From Endozoicomonas gorgoniicola (GTDB lineage Bacteria; Pseudomonadota; Gammaproteobacteria; Pseudomonadales; Endozoicomonadaceae), in NCBI RefSeq assembly GCF_025562715.2, contig NZ_JAPFCC010000001.1:1258501-1322500 (forward strand): a DNA stretch of 64,000 nt, read 5' to 3'. The notes beneath the pieces are model-generated. The model searched no databases, had not been told where the DNA came from, and saw only the letters and a program-made list of their open reading frames with translations. The position numbers were made by a program, and so were the translations under genes. This document shows positions 43,437 through 50,809 of the stretch, piece after piece. Within the stretch, counting starts at the first letter, position 1; every line of letters starts with the position of its first letter.

Positions 43437-44916
43437 GCTTGTCATTCAGATCGTTGATAAATTTGCGTGCCAGTGCCTGTTCGTCCGAACTTAAATGCAA
43501 AGGGTTCACATCCAGGTTATCTTCAGCCGTATCCAGATAATCGATAAGCTGGTCACTGTCTTCTCCGGGGTCCTGTCCATCCCTGATCAATGCAATAAGG
43601 CGATCCACTTCTTCCGTTAGCCACTGCATTCGGGCAGCTACCGGCATACCGCCTTTGATCGGCAGTATGCCATCCAGAGCCTGTTCCAGCTGTCGTTTGG
43701 CAATAAGAGGTGAAAGAGTGGCAGTGTGGGGACGGGCATGGCTTGCCGGTGTGTTCATATTGAGCTGATAATGCTCTTCACGAAGCTGTTCACCAATAGC
43801 GTTTTCAGGGAATACCAGATATATCTTGGGAGGTTCAGGTTTTGTGTCGGGATGATTCAGGTAGTACTTAATGGCCCGGTGGGCGATCTGAGCTTCGCTG
43901 TTTACCGGCAGATTCATATAACGACTGAGTATGGGTATGGCAATACTCTTTGAGCCCTGATTATGAGCCTCCCTGATTGCACTGACATAAGCATTAAACA
44001 GGCGGGCTGTTGGCTGGTTGTCCCATTGTTCAGGCAGAATGGTGTGAACAATCTGTTTAAAGCCCAGCTCCGACACCTTACCGGCAGCGGTTACCATGGA
44101 ATGACCGGATTCCAGAGTCCCTAACTGATCAAGAAGCCTGCGCTGGTTAAGGGCTGGTTCCCTGTTGGCCAGTGTTTCAAGAGTCGGGGTGGTCCGGCGC
44201 TGTTCAGAGCGATGAGGGCAGACGATGGCATCAATGCCGGGATGGACCTTGTGGTTGATTCTGGTAATGTCGCCTTTGAACAGATTGACCTGACCATTCC
44301 TGAAGCTCAGTACCGACAAGGCTGCTGAAGGTCTGGCAGCCGGCGTGGGCGATGCGTTGCGATGCTCCAGCCTTGTATCAGTGGGAGGAGTGCCGGAACT
44401 GGCTTTTGGCATATAGGGCGTCGTGTTGGCGATAGCCCTGTATCGACGCCGGTAGATAGAAAAATTTTGAACTCCCTGGCGCTCCAGATTTTGTTCGATG
44501 AAGGTGTCTACCGACAGCCAGTCCCTGCTGTCGACGAGGGCTTTGAGCTGGTTCATCTGCTTCATCAATGGAAGGTTCCGGTTACTGTAACCCTTCATTT
44601 TTACGTTAAAAGCTTCACTGGCTATATCAGATGCCAGCTGTTGCAGTGATGCGCTGTTCTCAGCTGATGGGCTGGTCTCTTGCCGTTTGTGGACAGTGAA
44701 AGACGAAACGGCTGGGGGATGATCGTGGCGACTTGAATTGCGTTCTCTGATATCAGGCGGGCTACTCCAGTCTGGCGCACTTTGGAGGGAGCGCCCGACA
44801 TGGCTGGAAAGAATCCGAACAGGTTTGTCTTTAAACCACCCCTTGAATGATTTTTTAAACCACTCTTTGATGGTCTGTAACCTTGGGCGGGCTTTGCTAC
44901 CAGACAGGGGGTTCAT
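43357..44916 (-). CDS. Macro-domain-like protein, possible effector
   Basis: No named family was recognised for the 519-residue whole. Residues about 205-375 resemble a macro domain: VNLFKGDITRINHKV, then GIDAIVCPHRS where macro domains have DAIVNAAN, VTAAGKVSELGFKQIVHTI, and RLFNAYVSAIREAHNQG-KSIAIPIL. The usual catalytic Asn is absent, so it may bind ADP-ribose without hydrolysing it. The N-terminal 200 residues are Ser/Thr/Pro-rich with a basic start, as in secreted effectors, and there is no signal peptide. I take the ATG at 44916; one at 45000 would overlap the thioesterase gene. Effector status is inference. Confidence 0.6.
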   Translation of the reverse strand: MNPLSGSKARPRLQTIKEWFKKSFKGWFKDKPVRILSSHVGRSLQSAPDWSSPPDIRERNSSRHDHPPAVSSFTVHKRQETSPSAENSASLQQLASDIASEAFNVKMKGYSNRNLPLMKQMNQLKALVDSRDWLSVDTFIEQNLERQGVQNFSIYRRRYRAIANTTPYMPKASSGTPPTDTRLEHRNASPTPAARPSAALSVLSFRNGQVNLFKGDITRINHKVHPGIDAIVCPHRSEQRRTTPTLETLANREPALNQRRLLDQLGTLESGHSMVTAAGKVSELGFKQIVHTILPEQWDNQPTARLFNAYVSAIREAHNQGSKSIAIPILSRYMNLPVNSEAQIAHRAIKYYLNHPDTKPEPPKIYLVFPENAIGEQLREEHYQLNMNTPASHARPHTATLSPLIAKRQLEQALDGILPIKGGMPVAARMQWLTEEVDRLIALIRDGQDPGEDSDQLIDYLDTAEDNLDVNPLHLSSDEQALARKFINDLNDKLRPYYNQPSGDAREPVGQAPGEPSSV

Positions 44917-44977
44917 AGTGTTTTCAGGTGATCGTTCAGTCCTTGTGATACTTAAAGTATAAGCCGTTGTATAACCG

Positions 44978-45427
44978 TCACCGTTGAGGGCGGGCGACAT
45001 AAAGGCCGGAAAAAGTGGCTATCAATTGACCGTCGCTGATGACTTCCACATCCAGTTTCAGGCGGGCGTTGCGATTTTCCTGCAGGCGACGGTAAAACGC
45101 TTCTGGTACCGGGGAGTGACATACCGCGTGCAACCCCGAACGTCCGGGTTTCAGGTACTTCATGGATTGCTCAGCAATAACTGCATCGGGCTTAGAACAT
45201 TGTATTCGGGCATGCAGCATAGTGAATGCCCAGCCACACAGGGTGGCAATAGTGGCAATACTGCCCCCAAAAGCGGTGCCCTTATCGTTGATATTGGGAG
45301 CCAGCGGGCAGCTCAGGCTGAGCTGTCCGTCCCTGAACTCATCCAGAGTCAGCTCCATGGCGGTTAACAGGGGAATTTCCGCCATTACCCAGTCTTTAAA
45401 ATCCTGCGTCAGTTGTGGTGTCTGCAT
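44978..45427 (-). CDS. YiiD_C-type thioesterase
   Basis: The 149-residue hot-dog protein starts MQTPQLTQDFKDWVMAE and has PNINDKGTAFGGSIATIATLCGW, the motif of the YiiD C-terminal (thioesterase) family, and VIAEQSMKYLKP. It probably hydrolyses or binds an acyl-CoA or acyl-ACP. The longer reading frame begins at 45553 inside acnB; the ATG at 45427 matches the family start and lies after the acnB terminator. In E. coli YiiD the domain is fused to an acetyltransferase; here it stands alone. Confidence 0.82.
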   Translation of the reverse strand: MQTPQLTQDFKDWVMAEIPLLTAMELTLDEFRDGQLSLSCPLAPNINDKGTAFGGSIATIATLCGWAFTMLHARIQCSKPDAVIAEQSMKYLKPGRSGLHAVCHSPVPEAFYRRLQENRNARLKLDVEVISDGQLIATFSGLYVARPQR

Positions 45428-45446
45428 GTTCAGTGTCCGGGCTGAT

Positions 45447-45472
45447 AAGAAAAACCCCTGACGGGCAGGGGT
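45447..45472 (-). terminator. Rho-independent terminator of acnB
   Basis: On the minus strand ACCCCTG pairs with CAGGGGT around a CCCGT loop, followed by TTTTTCTT. It lies 22 bases after the acnB stop. Confidence 0.92.
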
Positions 45473-45494
45473 CTGGATACGTCGTACTTTTGAA

Positions 45495-48086
45495 TCAGCG
45501 TACCCTGGCAATGATATCATCAGCTGCTTTCTGGTATAACTCAACCCGGTCAAAGTTCATGTAGCGATAGACTTCAGCAGCCATGGAATCAAGATTTCTG
45601 GCAAATTCCATGTACTCTTCTGCGGTCGGGATTTTGCCAAGAATGGCACCCACTGATGCCAGTTCCGCAGAGCAGAGGTAGACATTTGCACCGTCGCCCA
45701 GCCGGTTCGGGAAGTTACGGGTCGAGGTAGACAGAACGGTAGCACCAGGTTCTACCCGTGCCTGGTTGCCCATGCACAGGGAGCAGCCGGGGATTTCAGT
45801 ACGAACATTGCTGGCCTTATAGATGTCATAAAAGCCTTCCTGCTCCAGCTGTGCCTTGTCCATCCTGGTGGGTGGTGACATCCAGAAGCGGGTTTGCAGT
45901 GGGTCGCTGTTCTGTTCCAGCAGGCGACCGGCAGCCCGGAAGTGGCCGATATTGGTCATGCAGGAACCCAGGAACACTTCATCGACCTTGTCACCCGCCA
46001 CATCAGAGAGAGTGCGGGCATCGTCCGGATCATTCGGTGCGCAGAGGATAGGTTCTTTGATGTCGGCCAGGTCGATATCAATCACTTCGGCGTATTCGGC
46101 ATCCTTGTCTGCACGCATCATGGCCGGGTCGTCCAGCCACTCTTCCATTTTACGGGCGCGACGCTCCAGAGTACGCAGGTCACCATACCCTTCGCTGATC
46201 ATCCAGCGCAGCATGGTGACATTGGACTTCAGGTATTCCGAGATGGATGCTTCTGACAAAGTGATGGTACAGCCAGCAGCAGAACGCTCTGCAGAGGCAT
46301 CAGACAGTTCAAAGGCCTGCTCAACGGTGAGGTTTTCAAGACCTTCAATCTCCAGAATTCGGCCGGAGAAAGCGTTCTTCTTGCCCTTCTTCTCAACTGT
46401 CAGCAAGCCCTGTTTGATGGCATACAGGGGAATGGCATGAACCAGGTCACGCAGGGTAATGCCAGGCTGCATTTCACCCTTGAAGCGCACCAGTATGGAC
46501 TCCGGCATATCCAGAGGCATAACACCGGTTGCGGCGGCAAAGGCCACCAGACCCGACCCGGCCGGGAAGGAAATACCCAGTGGGAAACGGGTGTGTGAAT
46601 CACCGCCGGTTCCCACCGTGTCGGGCAGCAGCATGCGGTTCAGCCAGCTGTGTATAATGCCATCGCCGGGACGCAGTGAAACACCGCCACGATTCATAAT
46701 GAAATCAGGCAGGGTATGGTGAGTTTCCACGTCAACAGGTTTGGGGTAAGCGGCTGTGTGACAGAAAGACTGCATTACCAGATCGGAAGAGAAGCCCAGA
46801 CAGGCCAGATCTTTCAGTTCGTCGCGGGTCATGGGACCGGTGGTGTCCTGGGAACCTACGGTGGTCATTTTCGGTTCACAGTAGGTGCCGGGGCGAATGC
46901 CTGCCACACCGCAGGCCTTGCCGACCATTTTCTGGGCGAGGGTAAAGCCTCTGTCAGAATCTTCCGGGGCGGCAGGGCGACGGAACGCTTCAGAATGTCC
47001 GAGGTCGAGAGCTTCCCTGGCTTTTTCCGTCAGTCCGCGACCGATGATCAGGTTGATCCGGCCGCCTGCCTGCACCTCATCAAAGATAACGTCGGACTTT
47101 AAGGCAAACTCAGACAGCACCTCTCCGGATTCGGACAGGATTTTGCCCTCATAGGGACGAATTTCAATGACATCGCCCATATTGAGTTTATCGACAGGCG
47201 CTTCAAAGACCAGCGCGCCGGCATCTTCCATGGTGTTAAAGAAGATAGGCGCTACCTTTCCACCGATGCAGATGCCTCCTGCCCGTTTGTTGGGTACGCC
47301 GGGAATATCATCACCAAAGAACCACAGAACGGAGTTGGTGGCTGATTTACGGGAAGAGCCGGTACCTACTACGTCGCCAACAAAGGCAACGGGCAGGCCT
47401 TTAGACTTAACTGCGTCGACCTGCGCGAGAGGCCCTGTGACGCCATGCTCTTCTGGTTCCAGTCCGTCTCGTGTCATTTTATACATGGCACGGGCATGCA
47501 GCGGGATGTCCGGGCGCGACCAGGCATCCGGAGCGGGAGACAGGTCGTCGGTGTTCGTTTCACCGGAGACTTTAAAGACCACCACTTTTATGCTTTCAGG
47601 CACGACTTCACGCCGGGTAAACCATTCGGCATCAGCCCAGGATTTAAGAACCGCTACAGCATTGGTGTTGCCCTCTCTGGCTTTTTCTTCAACGTCGTGA
47701 AAGGCGTCAAATACCAGCAGGGTTTTCTTCAACTGCTCTGCTGCCAGTTCACCCAGCTCTGTGCTGTCGAGCAGACTGATCAGTGTCTCGATGTTGTAGC
47801 CACCAAGCATCATACCCAGCAGCTTCACCGCTTTCTGGTTGTCAATGAGTGGTGATTCTGTCTCTCCCCTGATAATGGCTGACAGGAAACCGGCTTTAAC
47901 ATAAGCGGCTTCATCAACACCGGGAGGAATACGGTTTTCCAGCAGGTCCAGCAGAAATGCTTCTTCACCTGTGGGGGGGCTTTTCAGCAGCTCAATAAGG
48001 CCGGTGACTTGTTCGGCACTCAGTGGCTTTGGTGGGACACCTTCTTCAGCACGCTCTTCGACGTGTTGTCTGTAGGCTTCTAGCAC
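45495..48086 (-). CDS. acnB: Aconitate hydratase B
   Basis: AcnB is the main TCA-cycle aconitase and converts citrate to isocitrate with a 4Fe-4S cluster. The 863-residue protein starts LEAYRQHVEERAEEGVPPKP with the AcnB HEAT-like domain, then the swivel domain, then the catalytic part with cluster cysteines in FLGSCMTNIGHF and PGCSLCMGNQ (the last pair about 95 residues before the end). Translation starts at GTG, with AGAGGG about 8 bases upstream. It is followed by a clear terminator. Confidence 0.97.
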   Translation of the reverse strand: MLEAYRQHVEERAEEGVPPKPLSAEQVTGLIELLKSPPTGEEAFLLDLLENRIPPGVDEAAYVKAGFLSAIIRGETESPLIDNQKAVKLLGMMLGGYNIETLISLLDSTELGELAAEQLKKTLLVFDAFHDVEEKAREGNTNAVAVLKSWADAEWFTRREVVPESIKVVVFKVSGETNTDDLSPAPDAWSRPDIPLHARAMYKMTRDGLEPEEHGVTGPLAQVDAVKSKGLPVAFVGDVVGTGSSRKSATNSVLWFFGDDIPGVPNKRAGGICIGGKVAPIFFNTMEDAGALVFEAPVDKLNMGDVIEIRPYEGKILSESGEVLSEFALKSDVIFDEVQAGGRINLIIGRGLTEKAREALDLGHSEAFRRPAAPEDSDRGFTLAQKMVGKACGVAGIRPGTYCEPKMTTVGSQDTTGPMTRDELKDLACLGFSSDLVMQSFCHTAAYPKPVDVETHHTLPDFIMNRGGVSLRPGDGIIHSWLNRMLLPDTVGTGGDSHTRFPLGISFPAGSGLVAFAAATGVMPLDMPESILVRFKGEMQPGITLRDLVHAIPLYAIKQGLLTVEKKGKKNAFSGRILEIEGLENLTVEQAFELSDASAERSAAGCTITLSEASISEYLKSNVTMLRWMISEGYGDLRTLERRARKMEEWLDDPAMMRADKDAEYAEVIDIDLADIKEPILCAPNDPDDARTLSDVAGDKVDEVFLGSCMTNIGHFRAAGRLLEQNSDPLQTRFWMSPPTRMDKAQLEQEGFYDIYKASNVRTEIPGCSLCMGNQARVEPGATVLSTSTRNFPNRLGDGANVYLCSAELASVGAILGKIPTAEEYMEFARNLDSMAAEVYRYMNFDRVELYQKAADDIIARVR

Positions 48087-48402
48087 GTATATACCCTCTC
48101 ATCTGTGCTGCCTGATCATAGGATTTCATCAGTGATGAAAGGGGGGCGATCAGATGCAGATGTTCCTGATGAAAATTATGTTCTGCACAGTTACTGCAGA
48201 TCCTTGTGCAGCTATAAAAAACAGGGATGAGCGCTTCATCCCTTTGCCGGTAGTCCTTGTTATTAGTGGTTGTCGTTGATTGATTTTTGACTGTTTGTAA
48301 TAGGATCAGGAGCCTGAGCACAGGCACCGGCAGCGCGGGCAGTATATCGGATAGTGCGGTATAAGTTAAGTGGAAACCGAGCCAGGCTATAGCTTCTGGC
48401 TT
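48087..48402. other. Intergenic region between acnB and the ppnN remnant
   Basis: These 316 bases hold no convincing gene. They contain the minus-strand terminator at 48215-48242 and, nearer acnB, a TTCATC/GATGAA hairpin (48125-48139). The acnB promoter should lie in the 130 bases next to its start, but I could not pick a clear -10/-35 pair. Confidence 0.5.
48215..48242 (-). terminator. Orphan rho-independent terminator
   Basis: On the minus strand GGGATGA pairs with TCATCCC around a 5-base loop and is followed by TGTTTTTTAT. It lies 160 bases downstream of the ppnN remnant and was probably that gene's terminator before the deletion. Confidence 0.8.
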
Positions 48403-48606
48403 TCACAGGGTCATCAGCTCTTCTGCGCTGTCGCCTTCATGCTCGCCGTTCAATACCGCCAGGGCGCATTGTCGGAAAAGGCGGTGTAAGCCTCGTTTGC
48501 TGGTGTCCTGTAGTTTCTGTACTCCCCGGTTGGATAATACGCGCATGCTTCCCACGGGGTTGACCGTGGTGGTGATGGTGTAAACAGAGGTGTGGTTTGT
48601 TGTCAT
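48403..48606 (-). pseudogene. N-terminal remnant of ppnN (LOG-family nucleosidase)
   Basis: The 67-residue product contains NPVGSMRVLSNRGVQKLQD and LHRLFRQCALAVLNGEHEGD followed by EEL. This matches the start of E. coli PpnN (SPLGSMDMLSQLEV..., LYQLFRNCSLAVLNSG), a nucleotide 5'-monophosphate nucleosidase of about 450 residues. Here a stop follows at once and the LOG catalytic domain (GGxGTxxE) is missing from the downstream sequence. The match is recalled, not computed, but covers some 45 residues. Either the gene has lost its body by deletion or the N-terminal domain survives alone. Confidence 0.75.
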
Positions 48607-48734
48607 ATTCGAACACCCGGACTATTTCGGAGACAGGGTTATTATATGGCTATTGCCTGAAATTTATCAGTCTTGACGAATGGCGATTCCTCTGACAGAT
48701 TCAGAGTTTTTGGGTTGATTATTCAATACCTTAT

Positions 48735-48808
48735 GTCGCTATCTTGTGTAGCACTATCTTTTGTAGCGCTATCTTTTGTAGCACTGCCTTTGTAGCACTA
48801 TCTTTGTA
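48735..48808. repeat. Five 14-16 bp direct repeats (iteron-like)
   Basis: Units start at 48735, 48751, 48766, 48781 and 48795 and vary around GCACTATCTTTTGTA. Unit lengths are 16, 15, 15, 14 and 14. The spacing is one and a half helical turns, so alternate units would face opposite sides. They could bind a regulator or be a slippage product. Confidence 0.85.
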
Positions 48809-48838
48809 TTTAGCCTTATTCCACGATTTTATTCACAA

Positions 48839-48897
48839 CCGGACATCCTCGTTTCTCATCTTGTTTTTGTCTTAACCCTTTTGTATTCGATGTCCGG
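48839..48897. promoter_or_regulatory. 9-bp perfect inverted repeat upstream of the YbaK-like gene
   Basis: CCGGACATC (48839-48847) and GATGTCCGG (48889-48897) are separated by 41 AT-rich bases. The right arm ends 21 bases before the ATG at 48919. It could be a pair of half sites for a regulator that loops the DNA. Confidence 0.45.
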
Positions 48898-48918
48898 AAT
48901 GTTTATGAGGTGCCTATC

Positions 48919-49395
48919 ATGCCGGTTCAGAAAGTGGCTGATTTTTTAGCTGCTCACCGTGTACCTTACAGGACTCAGCGGCATACACCCGCCTTTACAG
49001 CCCAGGAAGTTGCAGAGCAGGCTCATATCAGTGGTCACAGGGTGGCAAAAACCGTCGTCGTCAAGCTGGATGGCAAAATGGCGCTCTGTGTTTTACCCGC
49101 CACAGAACGAGTCAATTTCAGTATGTTGCGCCATGTCGCGGGCAGTCATACGGCAGAACTGGCCGCTGAGGAGGAGTTTGCCAGTCATTTCCCTACCTGC
49201 GAACCGGGGGCGATGCCGCCTTTTGGCAATCTGTATGGTTTGCCGGTTTATGCTATGGAGACCCTCAAGTCAGGTCAAACTCTGGCTTTTAACAGTGGCG
49301 ACGCTTCTGAACTGTTGGTGATTGACTGGAAGGACTTTGATGAACTGGTGCATCCCGTGGTACTGACTGACCGGCAGAAGGCAGCGATTGCCTGA
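48919..49395 (+). CDS. YbaK/EbsC-type aminoacyl-tRNA deacylase
   Basis: Members of this family hydrolyse mischarged tRNAs in trans. The 158-residue protein fits the family: FLAAHRVPYRTQRHTPAFTAQEVAE, then RVAKTVVVKLDGKMALCVLPA with the conserved Lys, and CEPGAMPPFGNLYGLPVYAM, a GxxPPFG motif typical of the YbaK fold. GAGGTG is 6 bases before the ATG; a GTG at 48910 is less likely. Which mischarged tRNA it clears is not evident. Confidence 0.88.
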   Translation: MPVQKVADFLAAHRVPYRTQRHTPAFTAQEVAEQAHISGHRVAKTVVVKLDGKMALCVLPATERVNFSMLRHVAGSHTAELAAEEEFASHFPTCEPGAMPPFGNLYGLPVYAMETLKSGQTLAFNSGDASELLVIDWKDFDELVHPVVLTDRQKAAIA

Positions 49396-49513
49396 TGGTG
49401 TTGCCTGACGAGGTTTTGCACTCTAATATGTGGGCTGTGAGACGTTGTGATTCAACTCTTAGTCTGTAATCCAGCACAATAATAACAACAGTTGTCCAGA
49501 GGATGCAGTGTCG

Positions 49514-50074
49514 ATGTCTGATCATCATGCAAATATTTCCCAGCCCACCGTAACCTGCAACCAGTCATCCGTAGAAGAAAGGGTGATCGTGGTTGATGAA
49601 CATAACCATATTACAGGCGCAGTCAGCCGCCAGCAGATGCGCAGAGAAAAACTGTGCCATCGGGCCACTTATGTGTTTGTTTTTGATTCGCAAGGGTGTG
49701 TGTACGTACAGGAACGTACAATGACCAAAGATCTTTTTCCCGGTTTTTTTGATCCTGCTACTGGCGGTGTTGTCGCCGAAGGGGAAGAGTATGACGAAAC
49801 CGCTTATCGTGAGCTGGAAGAAGAACTGGGTATCTCAGGCTTGCCTTTAACCGAACACTTTCATTTTTACTTTCACAACGACGACTGTCGGGTATGGGGG
49901 AAGGTCTACAGCTGCCAGTACGATGGTGAGCTGATTCTGCAGGAAGATGAAGTGGCTGCGGTTGTCAGGGAAAAGCCGGAACATATTTTGTCCAATCGCT
50001 TTCACAGAAACTACACGCCAGACAGTCTGGCGGCTCTGGAGCGGCTTATGAGCCTGCAGCCATTGGAAGGCTGA
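49514..50074 (+). CDS. Nudix hydrolase (YfcD-like)
   Basis: The 186-residue protein has the Nudix box G-x5-E-x7-REL-x-EE-x-G in GGVVAEGEEYDETAYRELEEE followed by LGI, all catalytic residues present. The layout (VIVVDEHNHITGAVSRQQMR, then CHRATYVFVF, RTMTKDLFPGFFDPATGG) is that of the YfcD/isopentenyl-diphosphate-isomerase-like Nudix group. Start is ATG 49514; a GTG at 49508 is also possible given AGAGGA at 49498-49503. Confidence 0.88.
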   Translation: MSDHHANISQPTVTCNQSSVEERVIVVDEHNHITGAVSRQQMRREKLCHRATYVFVFDSQGCVYVQERTMTKDLFPGFFDPATGGVVAEGEEYDETAYRELEEELGISGLPLTEHFHFYFHNDDCRVWGKVYSCQYDGELILQEDEVAAVVREKPEHILSNRFHRNYTPDSLAALERLMSLQPLEG

Positions 50075-50130
50075 AGAAAGCTGATGTTAAGATAACATTC
50101 TTGTTTTTAGGCAGTAATGAGAACATCAAT

Positions 50131-50742
50131 ATGTTTACCGGTATCGTCAAAGGTGTGTTTCCTGTCAGCGCTATTGTGAGGAAAGAACAGTTTGCAACCC
50201 TGTCGGTGGCTTTGCCACCAGAGCTTCTGAGTGGTGTTGAAACCGGAGCCAGTATTGCGATTAACGGCATCTGTCTTACGGTAACGGGGTTCAGTGAATC
50301 TGAAGTTACCTTTGATGCCATGCAGGAGACACTGCGAGTCACTAACCTCGGAGAGCTTGAGCCGGGAACACTGGTTAATATCGAAAGGGCTGCCCGCTTT
50401 GGTGATGAAATCGGCGGCCACCTGTTATCAGGGCATATTCACGATACCGTGGTGATTGACGAGGTGATTAACACCCCTGACAACACGACAGTGTTTTTCC
50501 GGTTTGATGCCCGCTGGTCTGATTATATTCTCCCTAAGGGCTATATCGCCCTGAACGGTTCCAGCCTGACCATTGGCGAGGAAGTCAAAGATAATCGCTT
50601 CTGTGTCCATCTGATTCCGGAAACCCTGAAACTCACAACGTTTGGCAACTGTCAGCCAGGGGACAGGGTAAATCTTGAAATCGACAGTCAGACGCAGGCT
50701 GTCGTTAATACCGTTAAAAGCTATCTGACAAAAGCTATCTGA
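50131..50742 (+). CDS. ribE: Riboflavin synthase
   Basis: Riboflavin synthase dismutates two lumazine molecules to riboflavin. The 203-residue protein has the MFTGIVKGVF start and two lumazine-binding repeats with INGICLTVTGF and GGHLLSGHIHDTVVI, then YIALNGSSLTIG in the second. The upstream TTG at 50101 extends the frame without similarity. No FMN riboswitch was seen upstream. The stop codon lies inside a 14-bp tandem repeat. Confidence 0.94.
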   Translation: MFTGIVKGVFPVSAIVRKEQFATLSVALPPELLSGVETGASIAINGICLTVTGFSESEVTFDAMQETLRVTNLGELEPGTLVNIERAARFGDEIGGHLLSGHIHDTVVIDEVINTPDNTTVFFRFDARWSDYILPKGYIALNGSSLTIGEEVKDNRFCVHLIPETLKLTTFGNCQPGDRVNLEIDSQTQAVVNTVKSYLTKAI

Positions 50743-50762
50743 CAAAAGCTATCTGATAAAAA
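50721..50762. repeat. Three 14-bp tandem repeats across the ribE stop
   Basis: CTATCTGACAAAAG occurs at 50721 and 50735, with a third variant at 50749 (CTATCTGATAAAAA). The ribE stop TGA (50740-50742) is in the second unit; the next unit also carries a TGA in another frame. Confidence 0.92.
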
Positions 50763-50788
50763 CTAACTGAACGCCAGCCATCGTTAAA

Positions 50789-50806
50789 TGAAACCCGTGA
50801 CGAGGG
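50789..50806 (-). terminator. Weak hairpin after the 1452-residue gene
   Basis: On the minus strand AACCC pairs with GGGTT around a 7-base loop, followed by TCATTT. The stem is short and the T run poor, so this is a weak candidate. Confidence 0.25.
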
Positions 50807-50809
50807 TTG

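Larger units (their letters stand above)
48607..48918. other. Intergenic region with iteron-like repeats and an inverted repeat
   Basis: These 312 bases contain no gene I can support. They hold the five-unit repeat at 48735-48808 and the inverted repeat at 48839-48897, listed separately. The region separates a minus-strand remnant from a plus-strand gene, so it should contain divergent promoters. Confidence 0.6.

Noticed and set aside
45856..47700. Several plus-strand open frames of 87-194 codons opposite acnB
   Set aside because: They are antisense shadows of a fully matching aconitase gene and show no motifs or ribosome-binding sites.
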